A DNA stretch of 22,933 nt. Source: Planctomycetota bacterium (GTDB taxonomy: Bacteria; Planctomycetota; PUPC01; JACPCR01). Shown here in pieces: positions 7,404 through 15,893 of this stretch. The stretch covers positions 1 to 22,933 of the forward strand of contig JASLXP010000828.1 of assembly GCA_030740295.1 (NCBI GenBank). The letters run 5' to 3'. The position numbers were made by a program, and so were the translations under genes. Below the pieces are notes generated by a model. The model was not told the DNA's origin. It saw nothing but the letters and a program-made list of their open reading frames with translations, and did not search any database. Each line of letters opens with the position of its first letter. The first letter of the stretch is position 1.

Positions 7404-8219
7404 TCACTCACAGTGGCTGCCGAACTCTCGGTACTCCCGTACCGGCAGCTCGTGGTATTCCCTGGTCAGCTTTTCCAGTCGCTCGCTTGCGAGATCGAAG
7501 ATCCGTTTGCCCTTCTCAGCACTGGCGGCGAAGGCATCGCCCATAATGCCCGTCACGTTTTTAGTGTCGCGGTGTCGCTCTGCGAATTCAGCGAAGGACA
7601 GTTCATCGCTGAAGGGCTGCGTGCCGGTTTCGTCCTTGTCGATACACGAACTGTCGATCAGATGCTCACGCAGATGAAGCTGCACGGCCGTTTCCCATTC
7701 GCCGCCGTGGCCCACGCCCTCGTTCGTGGAGCTCCATTCCCTCAATTCTTCTGCGACCATATCCCACCAGTTAAAGCTGAGGACAAAAATGTTTTCTTCC
7801 GCGACCTGCCAGGCGACGGACCGGCAGGGCCCCCAGTTCCCACCATGGCCGTTGACTGCGATGATCCTTTTAAATCCGTTGGCGTAAATGCTTCGGTAGA
7901 TGTCAGCGATGAGATTCTGAAAAGTCTCAAGCCGTAAGCTGATCGTCCCGGGGAAGCCCATGTTGTAATGCGTAAAGCCTGACCAGACCGGCGGGGCGAC
8001 AATCACCGGAAAATCGTCAACGCGATTGGCCACTTCGGCCGCGATGTAGAAGGGAGCCGAGATGTCCACATCCATGGGGCAATGCGGACCATGCTGCTCG
8101 ACCGAACCCACCGGCACAATCACCACCGGGTCATTCTCGAGCGCATCAAGGAACTCCTGCCGCCACATTTCCTGCCACATTATTTTCTTATTCGAGCCGT
8201 CGTACGAAGGTCTGTACAT
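7404..8219 (-). CDS. Creatininase-family amidohydrolase
   Basis: 271 residues from ATG 8217-8219 (MYRPSYDG), chosen because GGAGA stands ~6 nt upstream; the upstream start at 8243 is less likely. Family signatures are clear: VPVGSVEQHGPH (36-46), with metal ligands E41 and H43; an acidic ligand at D50 or D52; VNGHGGN (122-128); and GHGGEWETA (170-178) with E174. Creatininase-fold enzymes bind two metal ions and hydrolyse small cyclic or N-substituted amides; known members act on creatinine, on formamidopyrimidine-type compounds and on mycofactocin peptide. There is no signal peptide, so it is cytoplasmic. In glycan clusters of this kind the substrate is usually unknown; an amide on an amino-sugar product is one guess. 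It sits ~105 nt downstream of the GH114-like gene, same strand, likely co-transcribed. Confidence 0.9.
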   Translation of the reverse strand: MYRPSYDGSNKKIMWQEMWRQEFLDALENDPVVIVPVGSVEQHGPHCPMDVDISAPFYIAAEVANRVDDFPVIVAPPVWSGFTHYNMGFPGTISLRLETFQNLIADIYRSIYANGFKRIIAVNGHGGNWGPCRSVAWQVAEENIFVLSFNWWDMVAEELREWSSTNEGVGHGGEWETAVQLHLREHLIDSSCIDKDETGTQPFSDELSFAEFAERHRDTKNVTGIMGDAFAASAEKGKRIFDLASERLEKLTREYHELPVREYREFGSHCE

Positions 8220-8323
8220 GTTCTTCTCCGGGGTTAGGCGCAAAGGACATTCTACTCAAAAGAGACAATAGAGATATAAGGGCTTAAAACTGCTGACTGG
8301 CCCTGCCACCACGAGGTCGTCCA

Positions 8324-9286
8324 TTACCTGTCGCCCAGGCTCCCGAGCTCCCTTTCCGTAAGCAAGAGGACAAAATCCTGTTTCTCCGCTCTTCTAACAG
8401 CGTGCTTTTTCAGAGCCCTCTTTTTCGGATACTCCACGACCAGAACCGGCTTTCCTGCGTCCTCCATCTTCTTCAGAAAGCTCAACATGAACCGGACATG
8501 TTCGCCGTCTGCTTTCCGATCTCCGTCCGTAAAAAGGTCCTCTATCCCGATGGCGTCAATAACCCGAAGATATCCTGGATCCTTTAGAAGCTGGGCACCG
8601 TTCTGTGGGATAATGACAAACTCCTGACCTTTCGTTTTTCGCACATGAGCGGCGATCCCCTGAACGAATCCAATCATGTCCTGTCGGTAGGTATTCCCGG
8701 TTGCCGGGTTCTTGCGGTGATCAATCTGACGGTCCCCCTCTCTTTCGAAGAACTCGAATCCATCGACGATATCGAGGTAAAGACCATCGAACCCCAGCTC
8801 GATGATTTCATCGACATAATCCATGATCAGGCCCTGCCAACGCTTATCCCAATAGCGCACCTTGTAGTTGCCTTCCCAATCGGGGTTTACTTTGAGGAGA
8901 TAGTCCGGGGCAGAGGGGCCAGGTCGCCCATCATGGTTTGCATCCCAGTCCTTCTCCCAATAGGTCCGATAGTTCTCAGCTTCACCGATGGAGATATAGC
9001 TGACGATCTTACGCAATGGTCGGCAGGCGCGAATGTAGCGGATCTCCTTTGCCGTCCACTTCGCCTCTGCACTTCCGTCATAAGTGTGGTCCAGAATAAG
9101 CAGGTCCCTTTTGCAGGAGCGTAGCAGCTCAACGGCTTTCCTTCGGTCTTTGTGGAGCCTGTCCGCCTGCAGCACGTAGGCGAACGATTCCGGCTTGAAC
9201 GACGGAGCCTCTGCCGAAATCCCGCTCCATGAAAGGAAAGAAATAATCAGAATCAAGGCTGGACGATTCCTTCGTGTAAAGTCCAT
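8324..9286 (-). CDS. Secreted TM1410/MJ1477-type putative glycoside hydrolase (GH114-like)
   Basis: 320 residues from ATG 9284-9286 (MDFTRRNRPALILIISFLSW), which gives a classical signal peptide with cleavage near SAEA; an ATG at 9310 would add eight residues. The body matches the TM1410/MJ1477 barrel family (COG2342, the group holding GH114 endo-alpha-1,4-polygalactosaminidases). Motifs in order: LLILDHTYDGS, IVSYISIGEAENYRTYW, DYLLKVNPDWEGNYKVRYW, the signature GFDGLYLDIVDGFEFF with candidate acidic catalytic residues, then EFVIIPQNGAQLL and a late GIEDLFTDG. GH114 enzymes cut galactosamine-rich polymers, but most members of the wider family are uncharacterised. It is a single-domain protein of normal length. 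The gene lies between the oxidoreductase and the creatininase on the same strand. Confidence 0.82.
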   Translation of the reverse strand: MDFTRRNRPALILIISFLSWSGISAEAPSFKPESFAYVLQADRLHKDRRKAVELLRSCKRDLLILDHTYDGSAEAKWTAKEIRYIRACRPLRKIVSYISIGEAENYRTYWEKDWDANHDGRPGPSAPDYLLKVNPDWEGNYKVRYWDKRWQGLIMDYVDEIIELGFDGLYLDIVDGFEFFEREGDRQIDHRKNPATGNTYRQDMIGFVQGIAAHVRKTKGQEFVIIPQNGAQLLKDPGYLRVIDAIGIEDLFTDGDRKADGEHVRFMLSFLKKMEDAGKPVLVVEYPKKRALKKHAVRRAEKQDFVLLLTERELGSLGDR

Positions 9287-9488
9287 CTGGCAATTTTTCG
9301 CCCAGAACATCGTAAGACCAAGATAGCCTGAGACTGGCTTGTCTTTCTACTCGTCTCTCTCTTCGTCTTAATCTCAAATTGCTCGTGGAGAATATTTAGA
9401 CGATGAGAAAATCCAAGCTTCATGACCGCTATGGGTCTGATCTGTTTTGACCATTCAAGCCACAGAGAAGCATCAGCACCGGACTCCT

Positions 9489-10577
9489 CTACTGATCCTT
9501 TACCCAGCTCATTTCCTCGCCCCGCACGAGGAAGGAGCGCTCATCCCAGGCGCCTGGACGTTCTACGGGGATGACACCGGAGTCGACGGCTACCTCGAGC
9601 GGGTTGGCGCGGGTCTGCAGGGGGAGGGCGACGCGCTCGTGTGTTCGGGCGGATTCGTAAACTCCCATCATGATTTCTGTGGCAGCCTTGCCGTGCCTGG
9701 CGTGACCGGGATAGTCTTCGAATTCGCCGTCGATCCACTGGCATATCGCGTTGGCCTGCTGCACGAAGGCGTTTCCATACCCCGATTCCTTTTCGGTGGG
9801 CTGAAACTCCTGCCAGCCGGCCTGGTCCGCGGTCATGTATTTGAGGCTGTTGTCCCAGATTTCCATCATGCCTTCGGAGCCGTAAACAGCGGCGCCGACC
9901 TGATAGATGCGGTTCATTTCGTTTTCGATAACGCCTTCCACCTCGTTGGGATATCCGATGATGCCGCAACAGCGGTCCTCGACGCGATGGCCAAAGAGGT
10001 AGTGGTCGGTTTTGCGCTCCACCGCGCCCATGACCCACTCGGTCTGAGGATCGCCCAGGACGAAAAGCTGGAAGTCTATGCAGTGAGTGCCGGTGTTCAT
10101 CATGCCGGCGGTAACGGCCGACCACAGGCGGCGTGGCTCCCCAATAGCGCCGCCCAGCAGCATGCGGCGGGCCTCGCGCCAGGACGAGTAAAAGCGGCGC
10201 TGGTGGCCGATGGCAAGTTTAACGTTGTTGCGATCTGCCGCGATGATCATGGCGTCGGCATCGCCCAGTGAACAGGCCATGGGCTTTTCGCAGAGGATGG
10301 CTCTTGGCTGGCGCGCCGCCGCGGCGATGCTCATCTCCGCGTGGTGCGGGTCCCAGGAACAGACGCTGACGATGTCGAGCTCTTCTCTGTCCAGCATTTC
10401 ACGATAGTCGAGGTACTGTTTCTCGACCTCAAAGTCGCGAGCGTAGTCGGCCAGGGCTTTGGGGTGAGAGTCAGCGATAGCGACGATTTCGGTTCGCTCG
10501 CACTCGCGCCAGCCCTGGCCGTGCGCACGGGCGATGCGGCCACTGGCGATGACACCGACGCGGAACTTTTCCGACAT
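9489..10577 (-). CDS. Gfo/Idh/MocA-family sugar oxidoreductase
   Basis: 362 residues from ATG 10575-10577 (MSEKFRVGVI), chosen for its AAGGAG site; an upstream start at 10598 is possible. The N-terminal Rossmann fold binds NAD(P), with the glycine-rich turn VGVIASGRIARAH (7-19). CEKPMA (96-101) carries the catalytic lysine of the family. The second domain has GTHCIDF (163-169), the usual GxHxxD active-site segment, and a C-terminal GNAFVQQ. Such enzymes oxidise or reduce sugars and sugar derivatives in the cytoplasm. Found 120 nt downstream of the DUF4838 gene and 200 nt upstream of the GH114-like gene, it probably handles a released monosaccharide. The exact sugar is not visible. Confidence 0.92.
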   Translation of the reverse strand: MSEKFRVGVIASGRIARAHGQGWRECERTEIVAIADSHPKALADYARDFEVEKQYLDYREMLDREELDIVSVCSWDPHHAEMSIAAAARQPRAILCEKPMACSLGDADAMIIAADRNNVKLAIGHQRRFYSSWREARRMLLGGAIGEPRRLWSAVTAGMMNTGTHCIDFQLFVLGDPQTEWVMGAVERKTDHYLFGHRVEDRCCGIIGYPNEVEGVIENEMNRIYQVGAAVYGSEGMMEIWDNSLKYMTADQAGWQEFQPTEKESGYGNAFVQQANAICQWIDGEFEDYPGHARHGKAATEIMMGVYESARTHERVALPLQTRANPLEVAVDSGVIPVERPGAWDERSFLVRGEEMSWVKDQ

Positions 10578-10610
10578 GGGAAACTCCTTCGTGGACAAAG
10601 GGAAGCCAGG

Positions 10611-10628
10611 CTCAGCAGCGTTGCTGAG
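10611..10628. terminator. Intergenic hairpin between DUF4838 and Gfo/Idh genes
   Basis: CTCAGCA (10611-10617), loop GCGT, TGCTGAG (10622-10628) form a perfect 7-bp stem in the 119-nt gap. No T-run follows. As it lies upstream of the oxidoreductase's ribosome site it may instead be an mRNA-stability or processing structure. Confidence 0.35.
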
Positions 10629-10696
10629 ACGCTGAGGTTAGGCAAAGGACAGCCCGAAGGCAATGGAAGCGGGTTACTCGGGCAGCGGTCGTTTCT

Positions 10697-13600
10697 TCAT
10701 TGTGATTTGCCCTCTCTCTGAAAAAGCTCTCGTGCCCAATCTCCCTCAAACGTGCCCTGGAACACCTTGAATTCGTCGATGGTGCCGTTGACACAACCGT
10801 AGTAAGTGCCGATGAACAGAACCCTGGGCAGGGCAGCTTTGACGTTCCTGATTTTATTTCCTGCAAGCGCGAGCAGTTCACCGTCAACAAACATCCGCAT
10901 CGAACTTCCCCGATCGATCATCATTACCAGATGATGCCACCGGCCATCGGAAAGTATCTCAAGACCTTTCTTTGATCTCATGGCAAGACCGGGGCCTCGG
11001 ATGCCATTCTTGAAGCCGGTATTCAGGACGCTGATCAATGCACCCGTCTGATGAAAGCTGATGTACCAGTGAGGATAATTGCCCGTGGTATTCACCAGGC
11101 ACGCGACCAGATTGCCGCCAGGCGCCTTCGATTTGAACCAGAAGGAGACCGTGAAATCATCCTTGGCCAGATTCACCGCGGGAGACAGTTTGACTTCGAG
11201 ATATTGCCCGGCCTTTTTTCCGCCGAACTTGATCGCCTTGCCTTCCACGCCTTCAACGGAGTTTGCTTCACGCCACCTTTTACCCCCCCTAGCCAGTTTC
11301 AGAATCCCGGGGGACGTCTGACGTTTGCCATCGACCTCGATACCGGCTCTGTCCTTCACCTTCTTCATCGTTTGCAGGTAATCTTCGAAGTCATAATGAA
11401 TGACCGGTTTGTCTCCGAGCGTTTGCTGCCGCGTCTCGCAGACGCCAAAGCCATTGGGAAAGTTGAAGTGGGTGAAGGTTGGCGACCACATCGTTGTTTG
11501 TGGGCTCTTGGTGGCCGAGGCAGGGTTCCTGTGAACGCGGGCGAGATTCAGTCCCCACACGCTTCCTCCGCGTATTCGATTGCCTCCCTGGTCTTCCTTC
11601 GGCTTCTCTTCATCATCTTCCAGTTCATCGCCAAAAACGTCAGGCAATGCTCCCGCGGTGATTTGGGGAATCCTGTACAGCCCGAGCTGTTCGAGAGGAA
11701 TCTGGACCTCCAGCGTCCACGAGTCTTCGCCGCGGGAAATCGCGGCCTTCGCTTCCGACTCCCATTTTGGGTTCCTGCTCGTTTCACGGATCTCGTGAGA
11801 ATCACGCCACGTCTTGCCCAGCTCTGCGATGACACTCGCGTCATAGATGTCCCCTGCCATGTTGATTGCCAGCAGGAAATACTTGCTGCGCGTGCGATTC
11901 ATGTCGAGAGCAATCCGGATCCCGTCCTCTCGAAGAATCTGAGGGCTGTCATGTCTTCGTCGAGGGGACTTCTCAGGTGCCGGGGATATCCCCTTGCAGA
12001 AAAACGCGAAATAAAGGTAGTCCTTGTCACGCATCAAACGTGCGACGGTTCTCGCGTCGGCTTCAAATGAATTGGATCGAACGAACGGCGTGGTGGCGGC
12101 CGCGCTCTGCCATGCCTCCTCGTCAATGGCGCCGTCAATTCTCGGAGCAGATGGCACCTCGGGGCAGGCGATTCGCTTCCTCGGCGAGTAAGCGGATCGA
12201 GCTACTCCCACGCGCTGCTGCATCATTCCCAAGAGGCCGCTCCGAATGATTCTCAGGCGTGATGAGTAAGGCTCCTCGACTGCCAGCTTCTCCGCATCCC
12301 TCAGGTGAGTTTCAATCACCTTTATGAAATCGGTCTTGCCGATCTCATACCAGAGGCGCGTCCGGTTCCTGATTTTCAGGCCGCCTGACCGAGTCTTTTC
12401 GCGCTCGACCGCCTCCCAGAATTTTTTCATCGGCTCCTGGCCCGGCCCGTAAAAGAGGCGGAAGTATTCCTCGAGAATTTCATCCGCGTCGGCATCCGCA
12501 TCAAAGAGCATTTTTGTGGCGACATAGAAATCAAGATGCTCGGCCGCGGGATTTGCACCGAAGAACTCCATCTGCCAGCCTTCCACCTTCAGGTCTTTGA
12601 GCTGTCTGATGTAATCGGCGAGATGGTGCGGACGCACCGCAGGGAAGCGGCCTTTCGAATACCAGTATTCATAAACGAAAAGGCGGCTCACCCGCTCGCG
12701 CCATGCCTTGAGATTGCGTATTCCGTAACTGCCTGCCTTCCAGCCTTCCGTGTTGGCCACGTGCACCCCTACATTTGGCGAGAGGCCAAATTCGGGCGGC
12801 TCGAAATGGGAAGCGTAAGCCGGAGCGGAGATCCATTTATCCGGATGAGTTTCCAGTACCCTCTTTGCCACGCGATTCACGAAGGTGAACCAGTAGTTGC
12901 TGTATTGCCCGTCCGCGAATCCGCCTTTGCGATTGGGCTGACGCGGTGGTTTGCAGTCGTCGCCGAAAGTGCGATTGTCGAGGGGCGCTACTTTACAGAC
13001 ATTTCCAAAGCCCATGGGAAAAGCTGGATCACTTTTTACCCGCTCGATGTAAGGGCGGCGGAAATACTCGACAATGTCGTTGGATACTTGTTCAACGACC
13101 TCATCTTTCCACAGCCTCAGTTGCACGCTCGGGCCCGGCTTTCCGCCTACGAACCAGTCGGGATGCGCTTCCGCGTGCGTCTGGTTGTACATGCGAAGTG
13201 TATGCGTGCCGAAATGAAAGGTGGAGCCATTCTGTCGGGTCCTGAGTGTGTATAGAAGACTGTCGCGAGCCTTGCCGTAATTCCGATTTCGAACGTACCC
13301 CATCCCATCGGGTCGCCCAAAAGTGCCCGGCTTTGTCCAGCCCCGGTTACCGATACGACGATAAGTGGTCCATGGTTTTCTCCGCCGCTCCGCGGCCTTC
13401 ACCGTCAGAGTCTTCGCTCGCGGGTAGACCGTACCAGCGTCCGTGACCATGTACCACCGCACGCCGCACAGGGCTTCAAGAAAATCGTAAACAGCGTAGA
13501 GAGTGCCAACCTGAAAGTCCGGAGCACCAACACTTATGCCAGGCCATCCGCCCGATTTCTCATACGAGACCATTCCGTAATCCGGCCAGTCCTTGCCTAT

Positions 13601-13975
13601 CATCACTGCATACTCGCCGGTGACCCGAACCAGGTGCTCCTGCTCTTCGAAGTCAGCGCCCTTCAGACCGAGCTTTCGAGCCGGTTCACTCTCCCCCACG
13701 TATAGCGGCTTTCGTCCATCCAGTTTCACACCTTCATGGACAATAGCGATCTCACTGCCCGTGATCAGACGCACATGGTGCTGCAGTTCTTTGGCTGCAA
13801 GCTGTGCGCTGCGAGTCGGCTTGCCAGCAAGGACAACGGCGGAGGCCGGTTGACCATCCCGCACAAGCGTCAGCGACTCTTCAGCCGGAAGGGCCGGAAA
13901 CAAGCCAATGATGAAGGCCAGGCAGGCGCCAGGTCGAAAGTGAATTCTGCGATCTAAGGTGAAGTGAACGTCCAT
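10697..13975 (-). CDS. Secreted DUF4838 protein with CBM9-like and LamG-like domains
   Basis: 1092 residues from ATG 13973-13975. A signal peptide is visible (basic DRRIHFRPG, hydrophobic CLAFIIGLFPALPA, cleavage near AEE). Residues ~30-160 resemble the N-terminal domain of alpha-glucuronidases (AAKELQHHVRLITGSEI, LYVGES). Residues ~160-580 match DUF4838, with TFHFGTHTLRMY, HPDWFVGG and the WQMEFFGANPAAEHLDFYVA block. Residues ~600-830 look like a CBM9/DOMON-type module (SAPRIDGAIDEEAWQSA, YLYFAFFCKG). Residues ~900-1085 look like a LamG/concanavalin-type domain (FTVSFWFKSKAPGG, GRWHHLVMMIDRG, MRMFVDGELL, GTIDEFKVF). The whole should be an exported multi-module glycan-binding enzyme or binding protein. 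It is the first gene of the minus-strand glycan array and may define the substrate. The catalytic activity of DUF4838 is not established. Confidence 0.85.
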   Translation of the reverse strand: MDVHFTLDRRIHFRPGACLAFIIGLFPALPAEESLTLVRDGQPASAVVLAGKPTRSAQLAAKELQHHVRLITGSEIAIVHEGVKLDGRKPLYVGESEPARKLGLKGADFEEQEHLVRVTGEYAVMIGKDWPDYGMVSYEKSGGWPGISVGAPDFQVGTLYAVYDFLEALCGVRWYMVTDAGTVYPRAKTLTVKAAERRRKPWTTYRRIGNRGWTKPGTFGRPDGMGYVRNRNYGKARDSLLYTLRTRQNGSTFHFGTHTLRMYNQTHAEAHPDWFVGGKPGPSVQLRLWKDEVVEQVSNDIVEYFRRPYIERVKSDPAFPMGFGNVCKVAPLDNRTFGDDCKPPRQPNRKGGFADGQYSNYWFTFVNRVAKRVLETHPDKWISAPAYASHFEPPEFGLSPNVGVHVANTEGWKAGSYGIRNLKAWRERVSRLFVYEYWYSKGRFPAVRPHHLADYIRQLKDLKVEGWQMEFFGANPAAEHLDFYVATKMLFDADADADEILEEYFRLFYGPGQEPMKKFWEAVEREKTRSGGLKIRNRTRLWYEIGKTDFIKVIETHLRDAEKLAVEEPYSSRLRIIRSGLLGMMQQRVGVARSAYSPRKRIACPEVPSAPRIDGAIDEEAWQSAAATTPFVRSNSFEADARTVARLMRDKDYLYFAFFCKGISPAPEKSPRRRHDSPQILREDGIRIALDMNRTRSKYFLLAINMAGDIYDASVIAELGKTWRDSHEIRETSRNPKWESEAKAAISRGEDSWTLEVQIPLEQLGLYRIPQITAGALPDVFGDELEDDEEKPKEDQGGNRIRGGSVWGLNLARVHRNPASATKSPQTTMWSPTFTHFNFPNGFGVCETRQQTLGDKPVIHYDFEDYLQTMKKVKDRAGIEVDGKRQTSPGILKLARGGKRWREANSVEGVEGKAIKFGGKKAGQYLEVKLSPAVNLAKDDFTVSFWFKSKAPGGNLVACLVNTTGNYPHWYISFHQTGALISVLNTGFKNGIRGPGLAMRSKKGLEILSDGRWHHLVMMIDRGSSMRMFVDGELLALAGNKIRNVKAALPRVLFIGTYYGCVNGTIDEFKVFQGTFEGDWARELFQREGKSQ

Positions 13976-14094
13976 GATCTGTGGTGGCGACTCCCATTCA
14001 AAAACGGTTTCAGCTTATAAGATCCGGGGCAAGCGGATCAATAGATTTGAGAGGAACAGAGATCATGAGTGAGATGGGCAATCCGTTCCCGGCA

Positions 14095-14922
14095 TCAGAA
14101 AGTGAATCTTAACAGCCTGGTCACTGTGACCATCCCTGCCGCTTGCAGTGTCAGCTGTGAGTTGGTGTTCCCATATCCGCAACCGGCAAGAGGAGTAATG
14201 CCGCAACTGCGGCAGACATGCTTCAAGTAGAGCACTGTCCGGGTGCCTATGCTCTGACGACGATGCGCTTCACAGGTGAACATACCGATGCTGGCCTGAT
14301 TTTCCCACAGTCGGCTCTGAACGATCAGCCCGATTGCCACCAATTTGTCATTCAAGTGACCTACATGAATTTCGTGTCTGCTGATGCTGCCCTCCGGATC
14401 ATCAACGAAGGTTCCACTCATCGCTTTGATTGAGGGGATGTCGGATTGCGCCGCTGGTCGATAGTCGACTTTAGGGCTTGCGGCGGCTGTCGAGTCGATC
14501 GGTTGTCCACCATCGATAAAGAACAGGGCCTGTTTCATCAGGTCAGCGTACCTGTCCAACGCATGGCTGAGGAAGAACTCATCGCATGTTGGCACAAAGG
14601 CAGCCTCAGGCTTGTGTTGTCTCAGGACATCAGAAAAGACCTCCTGCCCGTAGCGTCTTGCCCTACCAACAATGTGAAACTGCGTGAGTAGCGAGCCATT
14701 GTGAATCGCAAACGATCCGATTTCCTGCCCCTCGTTGACAATACGATGGAATTGCGACTCAAGGATATGGTCCTCGAGGAAGGAATCCACGGGCGACGAC
14801 AGTGATGCCAGATACGCGCCAAACGATTCCAGGTCCGAGTGTTTACACGTTTCACATTTCATCTTGTTAACCGGCCCATCGTCAGAGGAGAGCTCCGTCG
14901 CGGTCAGGAACTCAAATTCCAC
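14095..14922 (-). CDS. GNAT-family N-acetyltransferase
   Basis: 275 residues if the GTG at 14920-14922 is the start; an AGGAGG-type sequence lies about 15-20 nt upstream, a little far. The first in-frame ATG is at 14862. An ATG just upstream (14925) has the better ribosome spacing but is out of frame and stops after a few codons, so the start is uncertain. The C-terminal ~130 residues carry the GNAT fold: a beta-strand DKLVAIGLIVQ, then GMFTCEAHRRQSIGTRTV in place of the acetyl-CoA loop R/QxxGxG/A, and GCGYGNTNSQLTLQAAGM near the end, typical of the family. The N-terminal ~140 residues are less conserved. It is probably cytoplasmic, with an unknown acceptor. It lies 48 nt after the DinB-like gene on the same strand, so the two are likely co-transcribed. 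Confidence 0.75.
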   Translation of the reverse strand: MEFEFLTATELSSDDGPVNKMKCETCKHSDLESFGAYLASLSSPVDSFLEDHILESQFHRIVNEGQEIGSFAIHNGSLLTQFHIVGRARRYGQEVFSDVLRQHKPEAAFVPTCDEFFLSHALDRYADLMKQALFFIDGGQPIDSTAAASPKVDYRPAAQSDIPSIKAMSGTFVDDPEGSISRHEIHVGHLNDKLVAIGLIVQSRLWENQASIGMFTCEAHRRQSIGTRTVLYLKHVCRSCGITPLAGCGYGNTNSQLTLQAAGMVTVTRLLRFTF

Positions 14923-14970
14923 CTCATGGTCGTGGCGCCCTCCTATTGAGTCCTGAGAAGATCGGTGGCC

Positions 14971-15447
14971 CTAGTACCATTTCGCTCTCTGTAAGCCGCG
15001 CCGGCGGAGTTCGGAATTGAGTTCTCCAATATGCCACTGGCCATGACGCAGGAGGTAGAGCATCCGGTCTAATCTTGTGCTGCCCGTCCAGGGGTAACAA
15101 TCTTCTTGCGCCAACAGCCCCGAATCACCTTTGCCGGCCAACCATGTGTTCAGCTTGTCTCTCTGGAAGTCGGCCTCGCTCTTCATATGGTCTTGGTCAG
15201 GAAGCTCATCCAGAGCCCCTCCTTCCCAGTCGATCTTGTACCTTCTGTGCGGCTTGTATTCTTCATAGGTAACGTCATTGACGTAGCAGTCTGCGGAAAA
15301 AACGATGTGGTAGATCTGCCTCACGGGGATGAGGTAGTCTATGTCTCCGCTCTTCCAGTGGTCTTGAGGAACAACATCACACGCACTCAGGACAGTATCC
15401 CAATGTCGCCTGAATTGTTCCGTAAGCGTATCTACAAGAGTTCCCAT
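14971..15447 (-). CDS. DinB-family protein
   Basis: 158 residues from ATG 15445-15447, with GAAAGG ~7 nt upstream. It has the four-helix DinB/YfiT-like pattern: an N-terminal LTEQFRRHWDTVL helix, PVRQIYHIVFSADCYVND (His near 47) and a C-terminal RHGQWHIGELNSELRRRGL, giving the histidines that bind a metal ion in this superfamily. Members are thiol-dependent transferases or of unknown role; no substrate is indicated here. The length is normal for the family. A 34-codon frame overlaps its start (15432-15536) and is described in the intergenic entry. Confidence 0.82.
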   Translation of the reverse strand: MGTLVDTLTEQFRRHWDTVLSACDVVPQDHWKSGDIDYLIPVRQIYHIVFSADCYVNDVTYEEYKPHRRYKIDWEGGALDELPDQDHMKSEADFQRDKLNTWLAGKGDSGLLAQEDCYPWTGSTRLDRMLYLLRHGQWHIGELNSELRRRGLQRAKWY

Positions 15448-15686
15448 GTATTACCTTTCACTAAATCAGTGGCGAGTTTCGGCGCGGTCAGCGACTTAAG
15501 CGCCACCTTAATGTTGGCCGCCTTCCTGTTGATCATTCCACATCATTTCATCCTTTCGTCCTTCAACGATCAAGCTAGTACCGCGTCCCAGAAGTTATGC
15601 GTTCATTCTTGGCGGTCTTATTCTTCCGTTTTCGTTTGGTGGATTTGATCCGTTTTAAAGGAACCTGTGCCAGCACTCCTCGCACT

Positions 15687-15777
15687 TCATTCTCCTAGTC
15701 ATTCTCCTAATCATTCTCAAAACGGCGTCTGTCGCTCCCTCAGAGGAGAATGATTAGGAGGATGACTAGGAGAATGA
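15687..15777. repeat. 32-bp inverted repeat with 12-nt internal period
   Basis: The left arm (15687-15718) and right arm (15746-15777) are reverse complements at 31 of 32 positions, with a 27-nt spacer. Each arm is itself made of 12-nt units, TCATTCTCCTAG, TCATTCTCCTAA and a partial TCATTCTC. As RNA it would form a very stable stem. Neither a gene nor a classic terminator accounts for it. Confidence 0.85.
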
Positions 15778-15817
15778 TCTGAACTGGCGTTGCCCCTTTG
15801 GTTGTCCTTCATTACTT

Positions 15818-15863
15818 CCCAGCCCGCCGGGCTGGGCTAGGCAAACCGGCGGGGCTTCGCCCC
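15818..15863. terminator. Two GC hairpins after the xylanase gene
   Basis: CCCAGCCC (15818-15825), loop GCC, GGGCTGGG (15829-15836) is a perfect 8-bp stem. GGGGC (15851-15855), loop TTC, GCCCC (15859-15863) is a second. They lie 31-76 nt beyond the xylanase stop on its downstream side, so they may end its transcript, but no T-run is present; REP-like palindromes are an alternative. Confidence 0.45.
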
Positions 15864-15893
15864 TGAAATCCGCAAAGACACCCCCGTCTTGAC

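Larger units (their letters stand above)
15448..15893. other. Intergenic region with repeats upstream of the DinB-like gene
   Basis: No recognised gene. A minus-strand 34-codon frame (15432-15536, MINRKAANIKVALKSLTAPK...) overlaps the DinB start by 16 nt and could be a coupled leader, but its ribosome site is poor, so I do not call it. The region holds a 32-bp inverted repeat (15687-15777) and two hairpins next to the xylanase stop (15818-15863). The DinB-gene promoter is presumably in 15450-15680, but no clear boxes are visible. Confidence 0.45.

Noticed and set aside
7212..7937. Plus-strand 241-codon frame
   Set aside because: Crosses the inverted repeat and is antisense to the creatininase gene; no family.
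9447..10271. Plus-strand 274-codon frame
   Set aside because: Antisense to the Gfo/Idh/MocA gene, whose motifs are clear.
11051..12070. Plus-strand 339-codon frame, the longest antisense one
   Set aside because: Opposite the CBM9-like and LamG-like part of the DUF4838 protein; no motif, long only because of codon bias.
12536..13255. Plus-strand 239-codon frame
   Set aside because: Antisense to DUF4838 region; not recognisable.
15432..15536. 34-codon frame overlapping the DinB start
   Set aside because: Poor ribosome site and no conservation evidence; noted in the intergenic entry only.
15448..15660. Possible attC/integron-type site in the AT-richer stretch
   Set aside because: Core-site sequences are not in the right arrangement, and there is no integrase in the window.
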